A DNA stretch of 64,000 nucleotides, taken from NCBI GenBank assembly GCA_964019425.1, contig OZ025781.1, positions 874,501-938,500 on the forward strand, in the 5' to 3' direction. The position numbers were made by a program, and so were the translations under genes. Every line of letters begins with the position of its first letter. Position 1 is the stretch's first letter. This stretch comes from Flectonema sp. DT1601 (lineage: Eukaryota; Euglenozoa; Diplonemea; Diplonemida; Diplonemidae). The notes beneath the pieces were generated by a model that worked only from the letters and a program-made list of their open reading frames with translations, did not search any database and was not told where the DNA came from. This document shows, in pieces, positions 1 through 11,236 of this stretch.

Positions 1-2
1 CT

Positions 3-3000
3 GCAGACACCGAGGAAGATCTGAACATCAGTGTAGTTCCTTACTCGGTAGAGAGACCAGTTCGGGAGTCTGACAGAAGCGCAACCTCCGAAGAAATAAA
101 GGACGCCATTAAAGTTGCTCAAATGGTGAGAGCCTTCTCAGCCAGAGGCCACTTGATGTGCGATTTAGATCCGCTCGGCCTTCTGAAAAATGGTGTCGAT
201 AGAAGTGGAGATGTCCCTGATGAGTTAGACCCTGAGTACTTCGGGTTTACTGAAGCTGACATGGATCGTCAGTTTAGAGTTCAGATGCATCAGGATATCG
301 GAGGATTCTTTTCAAAGGGTGGGCGGATGTCACTTCGCGAACTTCTGGAGAAGCTGAAGCAGATATACTGCGGCAGAATTGGATGGGAATTTATGCACAT
401 CCCAGACAGAGAGACTACCAGATGGTTGAGAGACAGACTTGAGATGCCTGAGAAGGTGGAGATCACTCCATTGCCTGAGAAGAGACGTCGTATTCTCGAA
501 GATTTGGCAACCGCTGAGCTCTTTGAGGGATTCCTTCACAAGAAATATCCAACAAAAAGATTTGGATTAGACGGAGGTGACTCGTTGATTCCTGGAATGG
601 TTGCCTTAGTAGACAAGGCAGCTGAAATGGGAGTTGAAGATGTAGTTATTGGAATGCCTCACAGAGGTCGTCTCAACGTGTTGGCAAATGTTTGCGGAAA
701 GCCACTCGTGCAAATGCTATCCGAGTTCCAAGATGTGTTACCTGAAAATGAATTCGGAAGTGGAGACGTGAAATACCACTTGGGAACAGTTCAGGATAGA
801 ATTACTAGAAGTGGAAAGTCAATTCGTCTTTCATTAGTCGCCAACCCGAGTCACTTGGAAGCAGTGAATCCTGTTGTCACAGGTAAGACAAGAGCAAAGC
901 AACGTTACGCAAAAGATCACGACGGCGATAAATCGATACCAATTCTTCTTCACGGAGACGCTGCTTTCTCAGGTCAGGGAATTTGCTACGAAACAATGGG
1001 TCTCGCTAACCTCTACCGTTACACTTGTGGTGGTACCATTCATATTGTTGTTAACAACCAGATTGGATTCACAACTAATCCGCAGGAAAATAGATCATCA
1101 CCATACTGCACTGATATTGGTAAGCAAGGTAACCCTGTATTCCACGTTAACGGAGATGATCCAGAGAGTGTTGTTCGCGTCTGTGAAATGGCTCTCGAGT
1201 TTCGTCAGAAGTGGAAAAAGGATGTCATTATCGATCTCATTTGTTACAGAAGACATGGTCACAATGAGAAAGATGAACCGATGTTCACTCAACCAATGAT
1301 GTACCAGGCGATTAGTAAGCACCCTTCTGTGTTGACAACCTACGAGAAGCAGTTAATGGCAGAAGGTGTCGTCACAGCTTCAGAGGCTAGTGGTGTTCGT
1401 AAAACAGTTGAAAAAAACCTAAGGGATGAGTTCAAGAAAGCACAGAACCACGAACCTCAGCGTGTCGATTGGCTCGAGTCGAGATGGGAGTACTACAGAA
1501 CTAGCAGTCAGCTGGCGTTCTTTAATTCTACAGGTGTACCTGAGGAGAAGTTGAGAGAAATTGGTCTCAAATTGTGTCAGGTACCAGATACCTTCACTCC
1601 TCACCAAAAGCTGAGAGCCATCTTAGCTCGTAATGAGGCAGCCATTAAATCTGGTCAGGGAATCGAATGGGGAACTGCAGAGGCTCTCGCTTTCGCTACT
1701 CTCCTCTTGGAAGGTAACCATGTGAGACTCAGTGGTCAGGATGTTGAGAGAGGAACTTTCAGTCAGAGACACGCAGTCCTTGTTGACTACAACACAGCTG
1801 AGCAGTACTGCGCTCTGGGTAGTCTCCACAGCACTCAAGCGCACTTTGAAGTTTGCAACTCCTCCCTCTCTGAGTACGGAGTTCTTGGATTTGAGGTTGG
1901 CTACAGTATGGAGAATCCAGCTTCTTTAGTATTGTGGGAAGCGCAGTTCGGTGACTTTGCAAACGGAGCTCAAGTAATCTTCGATCAATTCTTATCTTCT
2001 GGTGAAGCCAAGTGGGTGAGACAGTGTGGTTTAACAGTTCTGCTTCCTCACGGATATGACGGACAAGGACCAGAACACTCTTCAGCGAGATTGGAAAGGT
2101 TTTTAATTATGGCTGATGAGGATGAAGAAGGACCACAATTGGGAGGTGAATTTAACCTCAGCATGGACTCTGAAAAGCAAATTATGCTCTGCAACTGGCA
2201 AGTGTGCTACCCAACCACACCAGCTCAATACTTCCATCTTCTTCGTAGGCAACTTCACAGAGAATTCAGAAAGCCTCTAATCGTCTTCGTGTATGTAACC
2301 ATCTCTGCTCTGTTCACTTATTCGGTGTATTTATTTTTGTGATTGGGATTTGAGTAGTGAAAAAACAATAAAAAAACAGCTCGAAATCTGGTCTCAGATC
2401 TCCGAATGTCTCCAGCTTGTCGGAATTCGCTTCCGCATCCTATCAACTTGGTATGTGTTTCAATGCAATGGTGGCATTGCCGTTACTTTATAGCACTGAA
2501 AAGACTCATCGCAAAAATAACAATAAAAAATAAACAGTTATCGATGACGGTGCCAAGGAACTAGTTTCACCAGCAATTCTGGTAAAGAGAGTTGCCCTGG
2601 TGTCGGGACAAATGTACTTCAGGGCTGTCGAGGAGAGAAAGAAGAGAGGAAGGTGGGATGTTGCGTTGGTGAGAGTTGAGCAGTTGGCGCCTTTCCCATT
2701 CTCTGATCTTTTGGACATCGTTAACAGATACAGTAACGCTGAGTTCTGCTGGCTTCAGGAAGAACCTAGAAACATGGGTGCATGGAATCACGTAAGACCT
2801 CGTTTCAGAACTACTGTTAAACAAGCTGGACTGAGCTGTGGAAAGCTGAGATTCATTGGAAGAACTTCTTCTGCTTCACCAGCAACTGGTCACATGGTTT
2901 GTAGTCTTTTGTTAAATATTCTTCTTGTGAAGCAATACACGTTGTCAATTATTAACATTTAAACTAAACAGGACATCCATACGGCTGAGCACGAGGCCAT

Positions 3001-3025
3001 CATGAATGAGCTCTTTGAGGAGTAG
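3..3025 (+). CDS. OGDH: 2-oxoglutarate dehydrogenase E1 subunit, 5' partial
   Basis: E1 of the mitochondrial 2-oxoglutarate dehydrogenase complex, the thiamine-diphosphate enzyme that decarboxylates 2-oxoglutarate in the TCA cycle. Four exons are supported by homology and frame: <3-2290, 2380-2450, 2538-2896 and 2972-3025, all GT-AG, giving 923 codons here. The frame is open to the window edge, so the presequence and N-terminus are missing. Recognisable blocks are RGHLMCDLDPLG, HRGRLNVLA, the ThDP region GDAAFSGQGICYETM followed by VVNNQIGFTT, the transketolase pyrimidine-domain block, and the C-terminal VEQLAPFPF and ATGH. Intron 1 is placed by the family pattern KPLIV-x-x-x-K across the junction. 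Introns are 75-89 bp. The identification is close to certain; only the exact splice sites are inferred. Confidence 0.96.
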
Positions 3026-4027
3026 GAACGCGTTTCGTACTGACAGAAGACTCAAAGCAAAACGTATACGAGAAACGTTTTTGTACACTAACAGGGGAAG
3101 CTTCCATGTTAAACTACCAGGAAGAAGAACCTTTCACAACCAGGACCCTATATTTCGGACCCCTTTGCTTCTTTGAAGCCTGTTGTTTCTTATTATAAAA
3201 GCGTCCTAACGGATGCAGTGTGATAAATAAAAGTATCAGAAATGAGTCTTTTTTCATTTTCTTTAATCCCTTGTCCGCAAGTGGGCTGTATTTCCTTTCG
3301 TTCCCATCCCCATTTCTGATTCCCTTTGGTCCTTTAGTTCTCAATTTGTATTCGAGAGAGTAGCTCAAGCCATGCCGAAATACTAATTGTTGCTGTTGCT
3401 AAGGTTTTCATTGTTCGTGCGAGTGACTTGTTTGGAAGCCCGAGGGCTGCTTGACGGATTGGCGGCATACTTCATTCAGAGAGTGCGGACGGTTGATTTC
3501 TGTTAACTCGTTACTTCCATTCTCGGATGCGTGCAGTAGACCCGGATGACTGTACCTCGGAATGCATCCACAGGCTGCGATGATTCCTCCCATGCTTTAG
3601 GTGAGATCTTTTGTTTGGTGTTGCGACGTGATTAAGATAATAAAATAGCTTCCTGGAGTAGTTCTCAGTTGTTATAAAGAATCTGCTGCAACCAATCCCT
3701 CTGCAGCTGTCAAGTGTTCTCAAGTGTTCAATTTATTCTTAATTTAGTGAATGAATAACAAAAGAACGCTTTTCCCCCTTTTTTTTTTTAAAGGGATTAA
3801 CAGTTTGATAACTTTTATACAGAAAGAAAAGGTACGGAATAACTTCCCGTGTGAAGCTCTTTCCATGTTTTGCGGCTTACGTGTTGCAAACAACGATAAA
3901 AATAGAATCAAGATTACTGCAGCTGGTTACCTTATCTTGTTTAAGATTCAACACAAAAGATGTAACTGGATTCCGTGTGTGTGCTGGAAATTATTTTCTT
4001 CTTGTTGTCCTATTTGTGTTCCCGTTT
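3026..4027. other. intergenic region, no gene seen
   Basis: About 1 kb between the OGDH stop and the presumed leader acceptor of the next gene. It holds only short shadow frames, a possible polyadenylation region near 3215-3230 (AATAAA) and an A/T-rich stretch at 3770-3790. I see no RNA gene or repeat. Confidence 0.5.
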
Positions 4028-4089
4028 AGTTATTATCGTCGTCCAGTGTTGGTTCTCGGACACAACTTATTATTTATACCAACAAAAAG

Positions 4090-5218
4090 ATGAAACGTTC
4101 GAAAACGCCACACGCAGTGGAAGAAGTTGATGGGTTTGTTGAATGTGGTGAGAATTGTGTGAAGAGGCACAACGGAAATTGCGAGAAGTGCGGATTGTCA
4201 TGGAAGGACCACATTGGTCATCGATGTCGGAATGGAAATCGAGGAAGTTGGCTGATGGTCGCAATCCCAGGAGACACGGAAATTACGATCGACAAAAACA
4301 AAAACCGCCTTCCGTTTGGAAATAAACACCTCCTCTGTAAGGGGATTTGCGTCTTATCTCCAGACAGTCGAATATTTATTTTGATTTGCATCATAATTAT
4401 ACTCCCTGTGACGTTCTTTGTCTACACTAACAATAATTTATTTATTAGAATCGGTGCCCTGTTTCTTGCAGGAGGAAGCTTGCTAACTGGAGCAATGGCT
4501 GTGCTGTTAGACCCTGGTATAGAACCAGCTCAGAATAATCCTTGTCCAGAAGCACCTCAGATTCCTTTGCGATGTGGAGGAGAGCTATTGAAGGCAGGCG
4601 ATGAAATTGTTGAATTTGAAGGAGTGCAAGTAGTTAGAAAATGGTGCAATACTTGTGGAATGTTACGACCTCTCAGAGCAGCTCATTGTTCTGACTGTGA
4701 TGTTTGTGTTAACGAATTTGATCATCACTGTGTCGTAATCGGTGCTTGTGTCGGCGAGCGAACTTTCCGTTTCTTTGCGATGTTTCTGTGGTTTATATCC
4801 ATCCTCTGTTGGTACATGTGTGTTATTTCTATTTATACAATTTCTGACTTAATTGACAAACGAAAATTCAATCGCAAAAATCCGATGTTTTCAAAAGTAC
4901 TATTTGGATACATAATTCTCATCGTGGTTACGACTATTATTGGAATGTGTGTGATGGGATTTTCTACTTATTATTGCTTCTTGTCGTGCAAGGGGCAGAC
5001 GGAGAGGGAAAATTTCAGGGACGAAGGGGAATCAAATCCCTACAGCAAGGGAAGCTTTTTCACGAATTGGTGTGATCGTATTACAGGTGACCTCCCGCCT
5101 TCGAAAATATTTTCCAGCGGTGAGTTTGTACGACTCGAATAGTCATATTTTTGATTTAAGTTTTTTCTAATTCGTTATTTTATTAACGTTTGCATTTTTT
5201 TGTTCAGTTTCGCGGTAG
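4090..5218 (+). CDS. DHHC-type protein S-acyltransferase
   Basis: Membrane palmitoyltransferase that attaches fatty acids to cysteines of target proteins. The cysteine-rich domain (about 183-233) holds CNTCGMLRPLRAAHCSDCD and the catalytic DHHC at residues 211-214. Two membrane segments lie before it (about 95-145) and two after (about 232-300). NPYSKG near the C-terminus matches the family's NPY-type motif. The N-terminus carries a C/H-rich stretch (CEKCGLSWKDHIGHRC), possibly a small zinc site. Reading straight through ends at 5142 (350 aa). A consensus donor GTGAGT at 5120 and acceptor TTTTTTTGTTCAG at 5207 suggest the last exon is 5208-5218, replacing GEFVRLE by VSR. A pyrimidine tract with AG at 4029 precedes the start. 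Family is certain; the tail is not. Confidence 0.93.
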
Positions 5219-5333
5219 TAAAAATTTCCCAGATTTTATGAAAGGGGAACCAAAAATTTAGAGGTGACTGGTTTTAAAAACCTAAATTAGATATTTAATT
5301 ATTTATTTCTATTAGAAAGAAAAATCTTACAAA

Positions 5334-8099
5334 ATGTCTGAGAGATTTGTTGCACTGGACTGCGCTGATGTCACTTTTAAAGATTACGAGAACGAGATTA
5401 AACTTAAAGCTGCTTCACGGTACAACATTTACAAAGAAAAAAGTAAACAGCGAGCGGTGGTGAGACTGAAAATGTTGGAGAAAGATTGCGATTCGTTGAT
5501 CACGAGAGCAAAACAAGGGGCTGCTGATTGGGTTTTTTATAATTACTACGTCTTTGTTAATATCGTTACGGAACTTATATTACATCACCCAAGTTGCGAT
5601 AAAGACAAAAACAAGTATTGGACTGCTTTTGTTAACAGAGTGTTTGAACATCTCGAAAGTAAAATCAACCTGCACCCGATCTATGACAATGAAATTAAGA
5701 GAATCAAGGAAGAAGAGAAAAAAAAAGAAGAGGATCGAAGAAAAGAACAATTACAATACCTCGAGTACATTCCCAAGGCTGAAATTGAAGCTCGAAAACG
5801 ACTTACTGAAGCAGCAATGCACTCTTTGAAAGATATTTATCAGTCTGCTGCTGAACAGCGTCCGCTTGATGTAATCTGCGTTTCAGAATTGAGTGCTTTG
5901 CCAATTCATCAACCTGGTTCTGGTTCACTTCTCGGTGACTTATTTTCATCTCCGACAACTCCTGCACAGATAGCTCCGTCGTTTCAAGCTGCAAATGGCG
6001 CTGCTAAATTGTTTTCACCGGAACCAATCAAATCTGGTGTCGCTTCCTTATTGACCGGCGGAGGAAACCAGATGATTGCACCTTCTGCACCAATCCAACC
6101 AACATCTGCGTCAAGACTTCAGAAAGTAATGTTTGAAGACCCCACTGCTCAAGTAGTTGATGCTGCTAGAGAGCAGGACTTGAGAAACAAGATTCTAGGA
6201 ATCAATAAGACGGCAGACCAAGCATCGACTCAACATGATCGAGTGCTAAGTATTCTGTCTGCAAAGGATGAGGAAATTAAGAAACAGGAGGAAATGAGAA
6301 AACAAGCGGAAGAGCAGCAGAAACAGCAGAGAGATCTTCAATTGCAAGAAGAAGAAGAAAATAAAAGGAAGCTTTTGGCACAACAGCAGCGTGCGTTGAA
6401 GCTGCAAGAGGAATATGCGTTGAAGCTGCGGGAAGAGCAGGAAAAACAAAATCAACTAGATGTCGAGGAACAACAGTGGGCAGCAGAACTGGAAGCCACA
6501 AAAAAGAGACTTGCTACCGAACAACAAGAATTGACAAATGCGTTAACCGTTATAAAAGCGCAAAATGCTAACGGCATTAGTCAAGTAATGCAAACAGCCC
6601 AGCCTTATTTGGACTCAGCAAACTTGCTCCAACAGCAATGCAACAACGCCATCCAATCTAAAATATGGGACAGCGTAGAGTTGCTCAAACCAACAGGTAT
6701 CGAGGTAGGAAAGCAGATCGAGGCTGAACTAAGAATGTACGCAACGCAGCTATCAACTTTTTCTATTGAGACTCCTTCTTGGCAGACAGCAGCTTCATCA
6801 ATTGACACAGGTATCCAGGCTATTTCTACTGCCTTGGAACTTGCCCAGGCAGTGCAAGAAACTGCAATCCAACAACGCGAAGGACTTTCTAATAGATCAC
6901 AAATAAATGACATGAGAAAGCAGCTTCCGCATGCCACGCCAATCACTCCTGGCACTTCTGAAGACCACTACGCAATTATTTTAAGAGGTGAGTTACAAAA
7001 GTTGAAAAATCGACAGGCAGACCGCCACAGGCAATATGCGGCTTGCAATTGGAGCTTTCCTCTTTCAGCGAGAGCATCCCAACCACGAAGAGGGTTTGTA
7101 AATTTAGGAAACACGTGTTACATGAACTCCATATTGCAATCACTGCTTGTGACCCCTTTGGCGGAACCATTCAAGTCTGGTGAGATATTAAGTGCTATAA
7201 ATATTTTAAACCCTCTTGGTTCAACAGGGAAGGTAGCTAATACATTCTCAGGCGTCGTTGAAGATATGCAGTCGGCAGTATCATACCCGATATCGCCTTC
7301 CTTATTTAAGCGGGCCATTGGTCAACAAAATGAGACGTTTGAAGGTCAACGACAACAAGACGCCAATGAATTTCTACAAACTTTATTGTCCTGTCTGCAC
7401 GAAGATCTCAATCTGTCCCGAGGCAAAGAAAGCATCGCAGTCCCGGAGCTGACCTCAGATGGGAAAGACGATGTGCAAGTTGCTACTGAATCTGCAAATG
7501 CCTATAAACTTAATAATAACTCGCTGATTACAGATGTCTTTGGGTTTCTTGAGCGCTCTACAGTTACTTGTCCTCTTTGTAAACATCGAAGCGTTTCGTT
7601 TACAGTGCAGCAGTCCTTGCTGCTTCCAATCGATCAAACACGAGATGACTGCACTATTGTTGATTCCCTTTACAAATACACTGATCAGGAGAAGCTTCCT
7701 GAAGGTAACGAGTGGCTTTGCCCGACGTGCAACATCAAGTCTCGTGCTGACAAGCAGTTGTCACTTTGGTCTCATCCGAGAATTCTCGTCTTGGCATTAA
7801 ACAGATTTTGCACGTACGGGAATCTCGCTGACAAAATAAGAACGCCGGTGAAGTTTCCAGAAGTTCTCGATCTATCTTCGTACGTTATTAGTACGAATGC
7901 CAATGCGAAAGTCCTGTACGAATTAACCTCAATTGTTAATCACGATGGGGGTATGGGAGGAGGTCACTACACTTGTGATGTTAAAGGATCACAAGATGGT
8001 CAATGGCACCACTTTAGCGATGAGAGACATCACCCAGTTTCGGGATCTCCTAATTTCGCGCAGGCATACATTTTGTTCTATAAGTTGAAAACTAACTGA
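5334..8099 (+). CDS. USP8-like ubiquitin-specific protease
   Basis: A 921-residue cysteine deubiquitinase with the layout of endosomal USP8/UBPY. Residues 1-125 resemble the USP8 dimerisation/MIT-like helical domain. A linker follows, then a long charged, Gln-rich coiled coil (about 305-415), then the peptidase C19 domain (about 583-921). The Cys box is GNTCYMNS (nucleophile Cys595) and the His box is GGGHYTCDV (His878). A four-cysteine zinc site is formed by CPLCKH and CPTCNIK. Human USP8 has a rhodanese domain that I do not find here. No intron is needed. The start follows a pyrimidine-rich AG at 5314-5315, 18 nt upstream, a good leader acceptor. Inferred role is ubiquitin removal from endocytic cargo or the ESCRT machinery. 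Confidence 0.9.
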   Translation: MSERFVALDCADVTFKDYENEIKLKAASRYNIYKEKSKQRAVVRLKMLEKDCDSLITRAKQGAADWVFYNYYVFVNIVTELILHHPSCDKDKNKYWTAFVNRVFEHLESKINLHPIYDNEIKRIKEEEKKKEEDRRKEQLQYLEYIPKAEIEARKRLTEAAMHSLKDIYQSAAEQRPLDVICVSELSALPIHQPGSGSLLGDLFSSPTTPAQIAPSFQAANGAAKLFSPEPIKSGVASLLTGGGNQMIAPSAPIQPTSASRLQKVMFEDPTAQVVDAAREQDLRNKILGINKTADQASTQHDRVLSILSAKDEEIKKQEEMRKQAEEQQKQQRDLQLQEEEENKRKLLAQQQRALKLQEEYALKLREEQEKQNQLDVEEQQWAAELEATKKRLATEQQELTNALTVIKAQNANGISQVMQTAQPYLDSANLLQQQCNNAIQSKIWDSVELLKPTGIEVGKQIEAELRMYATQLSTFSIETPSWQTAASSIDTGIQAISTALELAQAVQETAIQQREGLSNRSQINDMRKQLPHATPITPGTSEDHYAIILRGELQKLKNRQADRHRQYAACNWSFPLSARASQPRRGFVNLGNTCYMNSILQSLLVTPLAEPFKSGEILSAINILNPLGSTGKVANTFSGVVEDMQSAVSYPISPSLFKRAIGQQNETFEGQRQQDANEFLQTLLSCLHEDLNLSRGKESIAVPELTSDGKDDVQVATESANAYKLNNNSLITDVFGFLERSTVTCPLCKHRSVSFTVQQSLLLPIDQTRDDCTIVDSLYKYTDQEKLPEGNEWLCPTCNIKSRADKQLSLWSHPRILVLALNRFCTYGNLADKIRTPVKFPEVLDLSSYVISTNANAKVLYELTSIVNHDGGMGGGHYTCDVKGSQDGQWHHFSDERHHPVSGSPNFAQAYILFYKLKTN

Positions 8100-8387
8100 T
8101 CTCAACTACCATCGGATTTAACTTTAGTGTTGGTAACTCTTGATTTGTTTTCTCAATCTTCTGTTGGGTTGGCGAGTTCCGGTCTCTAGCTCAAATGCCG
8201 CCGCTTTTTCAATTATTCGTTTGTGTACCAATAACGATACTAACTGTGATGTGTTATTTTTTTTTTTCTTTCTTTCTTTCTCTCGTCGTTTCTTTTCGCT
8301 CATTGACTTTGGTTTTGAAGTCGTTTTTATATATGAAGTGTGGTGTGATATGAAATATTTTTTATTGTCAAAGAAGTTCCTCAAAAC

Positions 8388-9476
8388 ATGCATATTATCG
8401 CATCAAGTTGTGGCGTACGTGATGAGAAGGATGACATGAAATGGAAGGGTAAAAGCAGTTTACTATTAGCTGCAATCAAAGAAGGAAAGTTGGTAGAGTT
8501 GGAACAAGTGAAAGATGTTTCTTGCAATGCAATGTACTTCGCAACCAGCGGTAGCAGAATATTAGCAACAGAAGGAGGGGACGAAAATAATGTTGCTGCT
8601 GGCATTAGGGCAGTAGTGTTGGATGGGGAAGGTAAATTCAAAACCGAAAAGGAAGTTTTTTTTGAATCACCAAAAGGGTCAGGTCCCTGCCACATCACCG
8701 CTGAGAAGAATTATGTTGCGGTAGCTGAATATATGAACACAGTGACTCTAATTAACACCACAACTGGGGAAAAGACTTGCCTGAAAGACATCTTGTCTAA
8801 ACACAATCCAATTACTCCTGGTGATGGAAGACAAGATGAGTCTCACCCTCATTGTGCACAGCTTACGAGTGATGGCAAGTATTTATTAGTATCAGATCTT
8901 GGTACTGACACACTGATCGCTTACAATATTGAAGAGAAGAGCCACACAGCTATTAAGGTCTCTGATGCTGCTGGTGTACGCCACGTTGTCAAGCATCCGA
9001 AACTTCCCATTTTGTATGCAGTCGCTGAGCTGTCAAATGAATTAATTATTTGTGACCTGAATGGCAAGTTGTTATCGAGACAGTCTTGTTTACCTGTTGG
9101 CTGGACGGCGGAACCTCCTTTTCCATTTTACACCGCCCCAAGCCATGCTGCTGCTATTCGCATTACTGAAAGTGGATCTCATATTTACATTTGTAACAGG
9201 GGACATGATTCAGTTGCGATCTTTTCTGTTTCTAACGATGGTTCGGCTGGCATTCCAACCTTCATTCCATCGGGTGGTCACATCCCGTGGGACATTTCTA
9301 TTCTCCCAGGTGGTGAGTTTGCCGTCGTTGCCAATCAGTACACTCGTCCAAGTGAGGGTGATTTAACTGATGGAAATATTTCCCTCTTCGCTAGATGCGA
9401 AAGTACCGGTTCCTTGACTTTCGTGAATAGCATCCTTAAGAATAACGCTGTTTGTGTTGCTCCGTGGTGTCACTAA
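8388..9476 (+). CDS. lactonase, 7-bladed beta-propeller (6-phosphogluconolactonase-like)
   Basis: A 362-residue intronless protein of the YbhE/Pgl lactonase family, which hydrolyses 6-phosphogluconolactone in the oxidative pentose phosphate pathway or related lactones. The diagnostic block is GRQDESHPHCAQLTSDGKYL followed by DLGTDTL. Later come GVRHVVKHP, the SNELIICDL blade, NRGHDSVAIF and a late GGHIPWDISI blade. Length matches the family (about 340-390 aa). No signal peptide is visible, so cytosolic action is likely. A modest leader-acceptor candidate (AG at 8372-8373) lies 14 nt before the ATG. A 60-nt pyrimidine run sits at 8240-8300. Exact substrate is inferred from family only. Confidence 0.87.
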   Translation: MHIIASSCGVRDEKDDMKWKGKSSLLLAAIKEGKLVELEQVKDVSCNAMYFATSGSRILATEGGDENNVAAGIRAVVLDGEGKFKTEKEVFFESPKGSGPCHITAEKNYVAVAEYMNTVTLINTTTGEKTCLKDILSKHNPITPGDGRQDESHPHCAQLTSDGKYLLVSDLGTDTLIAYNIEEKSHTAIKVSDAAGVRHVVKHPKLPILYAVAELSNELIICDLNGKLLSRQSCLPVGWTAEPPFPFYTAPSHAAAIRITESGSHIYICNRGHDSVAIFSVSNDGSAGIPTFIPSGGHIPWDISILPGGEFAVVANQYTRPSEGDLTDGNISLFARCESTGSLTFVNSILKNNAVCVAPWCH

Positions 9477-9737
9477 GCTCGTCTTGGAGCAGTCACCCAG
9501 GGAGTACAATAATCCGTACTGATAAAAATCAGATCCGCCTTTTTAAGCACCGTGTGGTGTGTCTTTGCTAACGTTCAAATACTATAGAAACTTTTAAATT
9601 TTTCATTCGCTCACAAGAGAATATTACTTCACTGTACGATCAACCGTGTGTACGTGACTTTAGTTTTGGATACTCCTTTAAAGCTCAAAGGTTCATTTTT
9701 CCTCAGGTTCAATTGCGGTTCCAACCGCAACTGCAAC

Positions 9738-10439
9738 ATGTTATTTGGTAAGAGTAAGTCGTTAGGTTCCTACGCGATACCGACAGAAGATGTAAAGCCA
9801 GTTATGGACACCAATAAGCTGCCGAATACAAAGCACTACGGGATTGTTACAAGGTGGTTGCTTGACAGGGGATTCGGATTCGCCACTGCTGATGACTTGG
9901 ATTACGATGTACTTGTTCATTACGCATCTTTCGGAGGAGGGAATTTAGTTGTCGGGAAATACATTCACTTTGAATTAGATCCGAATGTGAATGGACCCAA
10001 AGCAAAGTACGCTGAAAATGTGACTGGCGGTGCCGTTAATAAACTGTGGATGGATGGTGACGGAAATGTTGTGGATTGGTCAGTGTCGTATCCCCGAGAG
10101 TTTTATCGAATTAAACTCCTCGACAAATGCGACGCATCAAAGAGGCTGAGGTGGCACCAGCTGGAAACACGATTTCTGACCCACGCGAGATCAGATGAAG
10201 AATATCAACAAATGATTGCAAATCAACTGGCTGAGGTAAAAGTTGAGAGTGTTGTTGACTTGCAAGAAGATGCTGAAGAAAAGGCGCGATTCCGAAAATC
10301 AGAACCCGGAAACATCTACGGACGTCGTAATTTTGGTAACAATATGCCTGGCCGAAACAACGGGGAGCGTCAAAGACGTGATCAACGCACAACTTACCGA
10401 CCCGCTCGCAGCCACAGTCGAGACAGGCGGAGACGTTAG
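9738..10439 (+). CDS. cold-shock-domain RNA-binding protein with basic RG-rich tail
   Basis: A 233-residue nucleic-acid-binding protein. The cold-shock domain starts at HYGIVTRWLLDRGFGFAT, with the RNP1-like GFGF and RNP2-like DVLVHYASF, and ends near YAENVTGG. An acidic helical stretch follows, then a tail rich in Arg, Gly and Asn (NNMPGRNNGERQRRDQRTT). That layout, a CSD plus RG-rich tail, recalls kinetoplastid RBP16, but orthology is not shown. The frame stays open upstream to an ATG at 9648. I prefer 9738 because a strong acceptor (TTTTTCCTCAG, AG at 9705-9706) lies between the two starts. An imperfect hairpin (TATGGTTTG and CAAACCATA, 10564-10632) lies downstream in the probable 3' UTR. 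Confidence 0.85.
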   Translation: MLFGKSKSLGSYAIPTEDVKPVMDTNKLPNTKHYGIVTRWLLDRGFGFATADDLDYDVLVHYASFGGGNLVVGKYIHFELDPNVNGPKAKYAENVTGGAVNKLWMDGDGNVVDWSVSYPREFYRIKLLDKCDASKRLRWHQLETRFLTHARSDEEYQQMIANQLAEVKVESVVDLQEDAEEKARFRKSEPGNIYGRRNFGNNMPGRNNGERQRRDQRTTYRPARSHSRDRRRR

Positions 10440-10815
10440 CTTGTAGTGAATCAGTTGTTAGAATGATTAACTGGTCGAGTTTAGTATTACATTTCATGTT
10501 TACTAATCAAAATTAACCACTTTCTGAAATGTAACATTTATCAACAATTAGAAAAGAACCTTTTATGGTTTGTCTTTGGTCACTCTTTTCGAAGTTCAGC
10601 GACTCAGCTTTAAGGCCACAAACCAAACCATAACAGTTACTGTAAATCATGAATTGTGTATTTGCCTCTTTTTATTGAATCAGTTTCTCTTAATAAACAC
10701 GAACGTGTTTTTCATATTTGGATTATTAATTTGAACTCTTTTTGGTTGTACGGTATTAAAGATCTTTAGTGTCATCACCTCAGTATTATTGTGGCTAATC
10801 TCTTTTCTCTTATTC
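10440..10815. other. 3' UTR and intergenic DNA
   Basis: A/T-rich DNA after the cold-shock gene. It contains the 9-bp inverted pair 10564-10572 and 10624-10632 and nothing that looks like a gene. Confidence 0.4.
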
Positions 10816-10817
10816 AG

Positions 10818-10872
10818 GCAGCAATCTATAACTCGATGGTACCCGTGCCAGCACCGCCACCGCCTGAAGCTG
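10818..10872 (+). other. probable 5' UTR exon of the giant membrane-protein gene
   Basis: A pyrimidine tract ending in AG at 10816-10817 is followed by 55 nt and a consensus donor GTGAGC at 10873. The next acceptor is at 11200-11201 (TTCTGTGAACAG), just before the start at 11237. The exon holds an ATG whose frame (MVPVPAPPPPEA) would hit a stop directly after splicing, so it would be a short upstream ORF. Inferred only from splice signals. Confidence 0.4.
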
Positions 10873-11236
10873 GTGAGCCTGGACCGGGAAAAGAATCACA
10901 ACCCAGAGAAGTGCTCAGTAACTTCCTATTTCATTTATTTTCCGGGAATAGAACGGTAATCACGCAAGCGTTTTAATTTATAAACCCGCACAGAAGTATT
11001 TTGCTCAATCCTTTTCCACTGCAATTCTCCAATCCCACATTTCTCTGCTTAGCAAAGGCATTCCATTTTTCCAAGTTGAGGAGGTGACAACAACGTGTTT
11101 ACTATTTATAATTAAAACCACAGCTGAATGTCAAGTTAATCACAAAAAAACTGCTTTGCTAAATCGATTCTGAAAAGTACATTATCTTCTTCTGTGAACA
11201 GATTAAAGGCAGCTATTCTGGAAAACAATAAACAAA

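Noticed and set aside
3408-3723. two overlapping minus-strand frames near 3.5 kb
   Set aside because: No homology, no acceptor signal, and opposite to the surrounding gene block.
9648-9737. upstream start of the cold-shock protein
   Set aside because: A strong splice acceptor lies between this ATG and the one at 9738.
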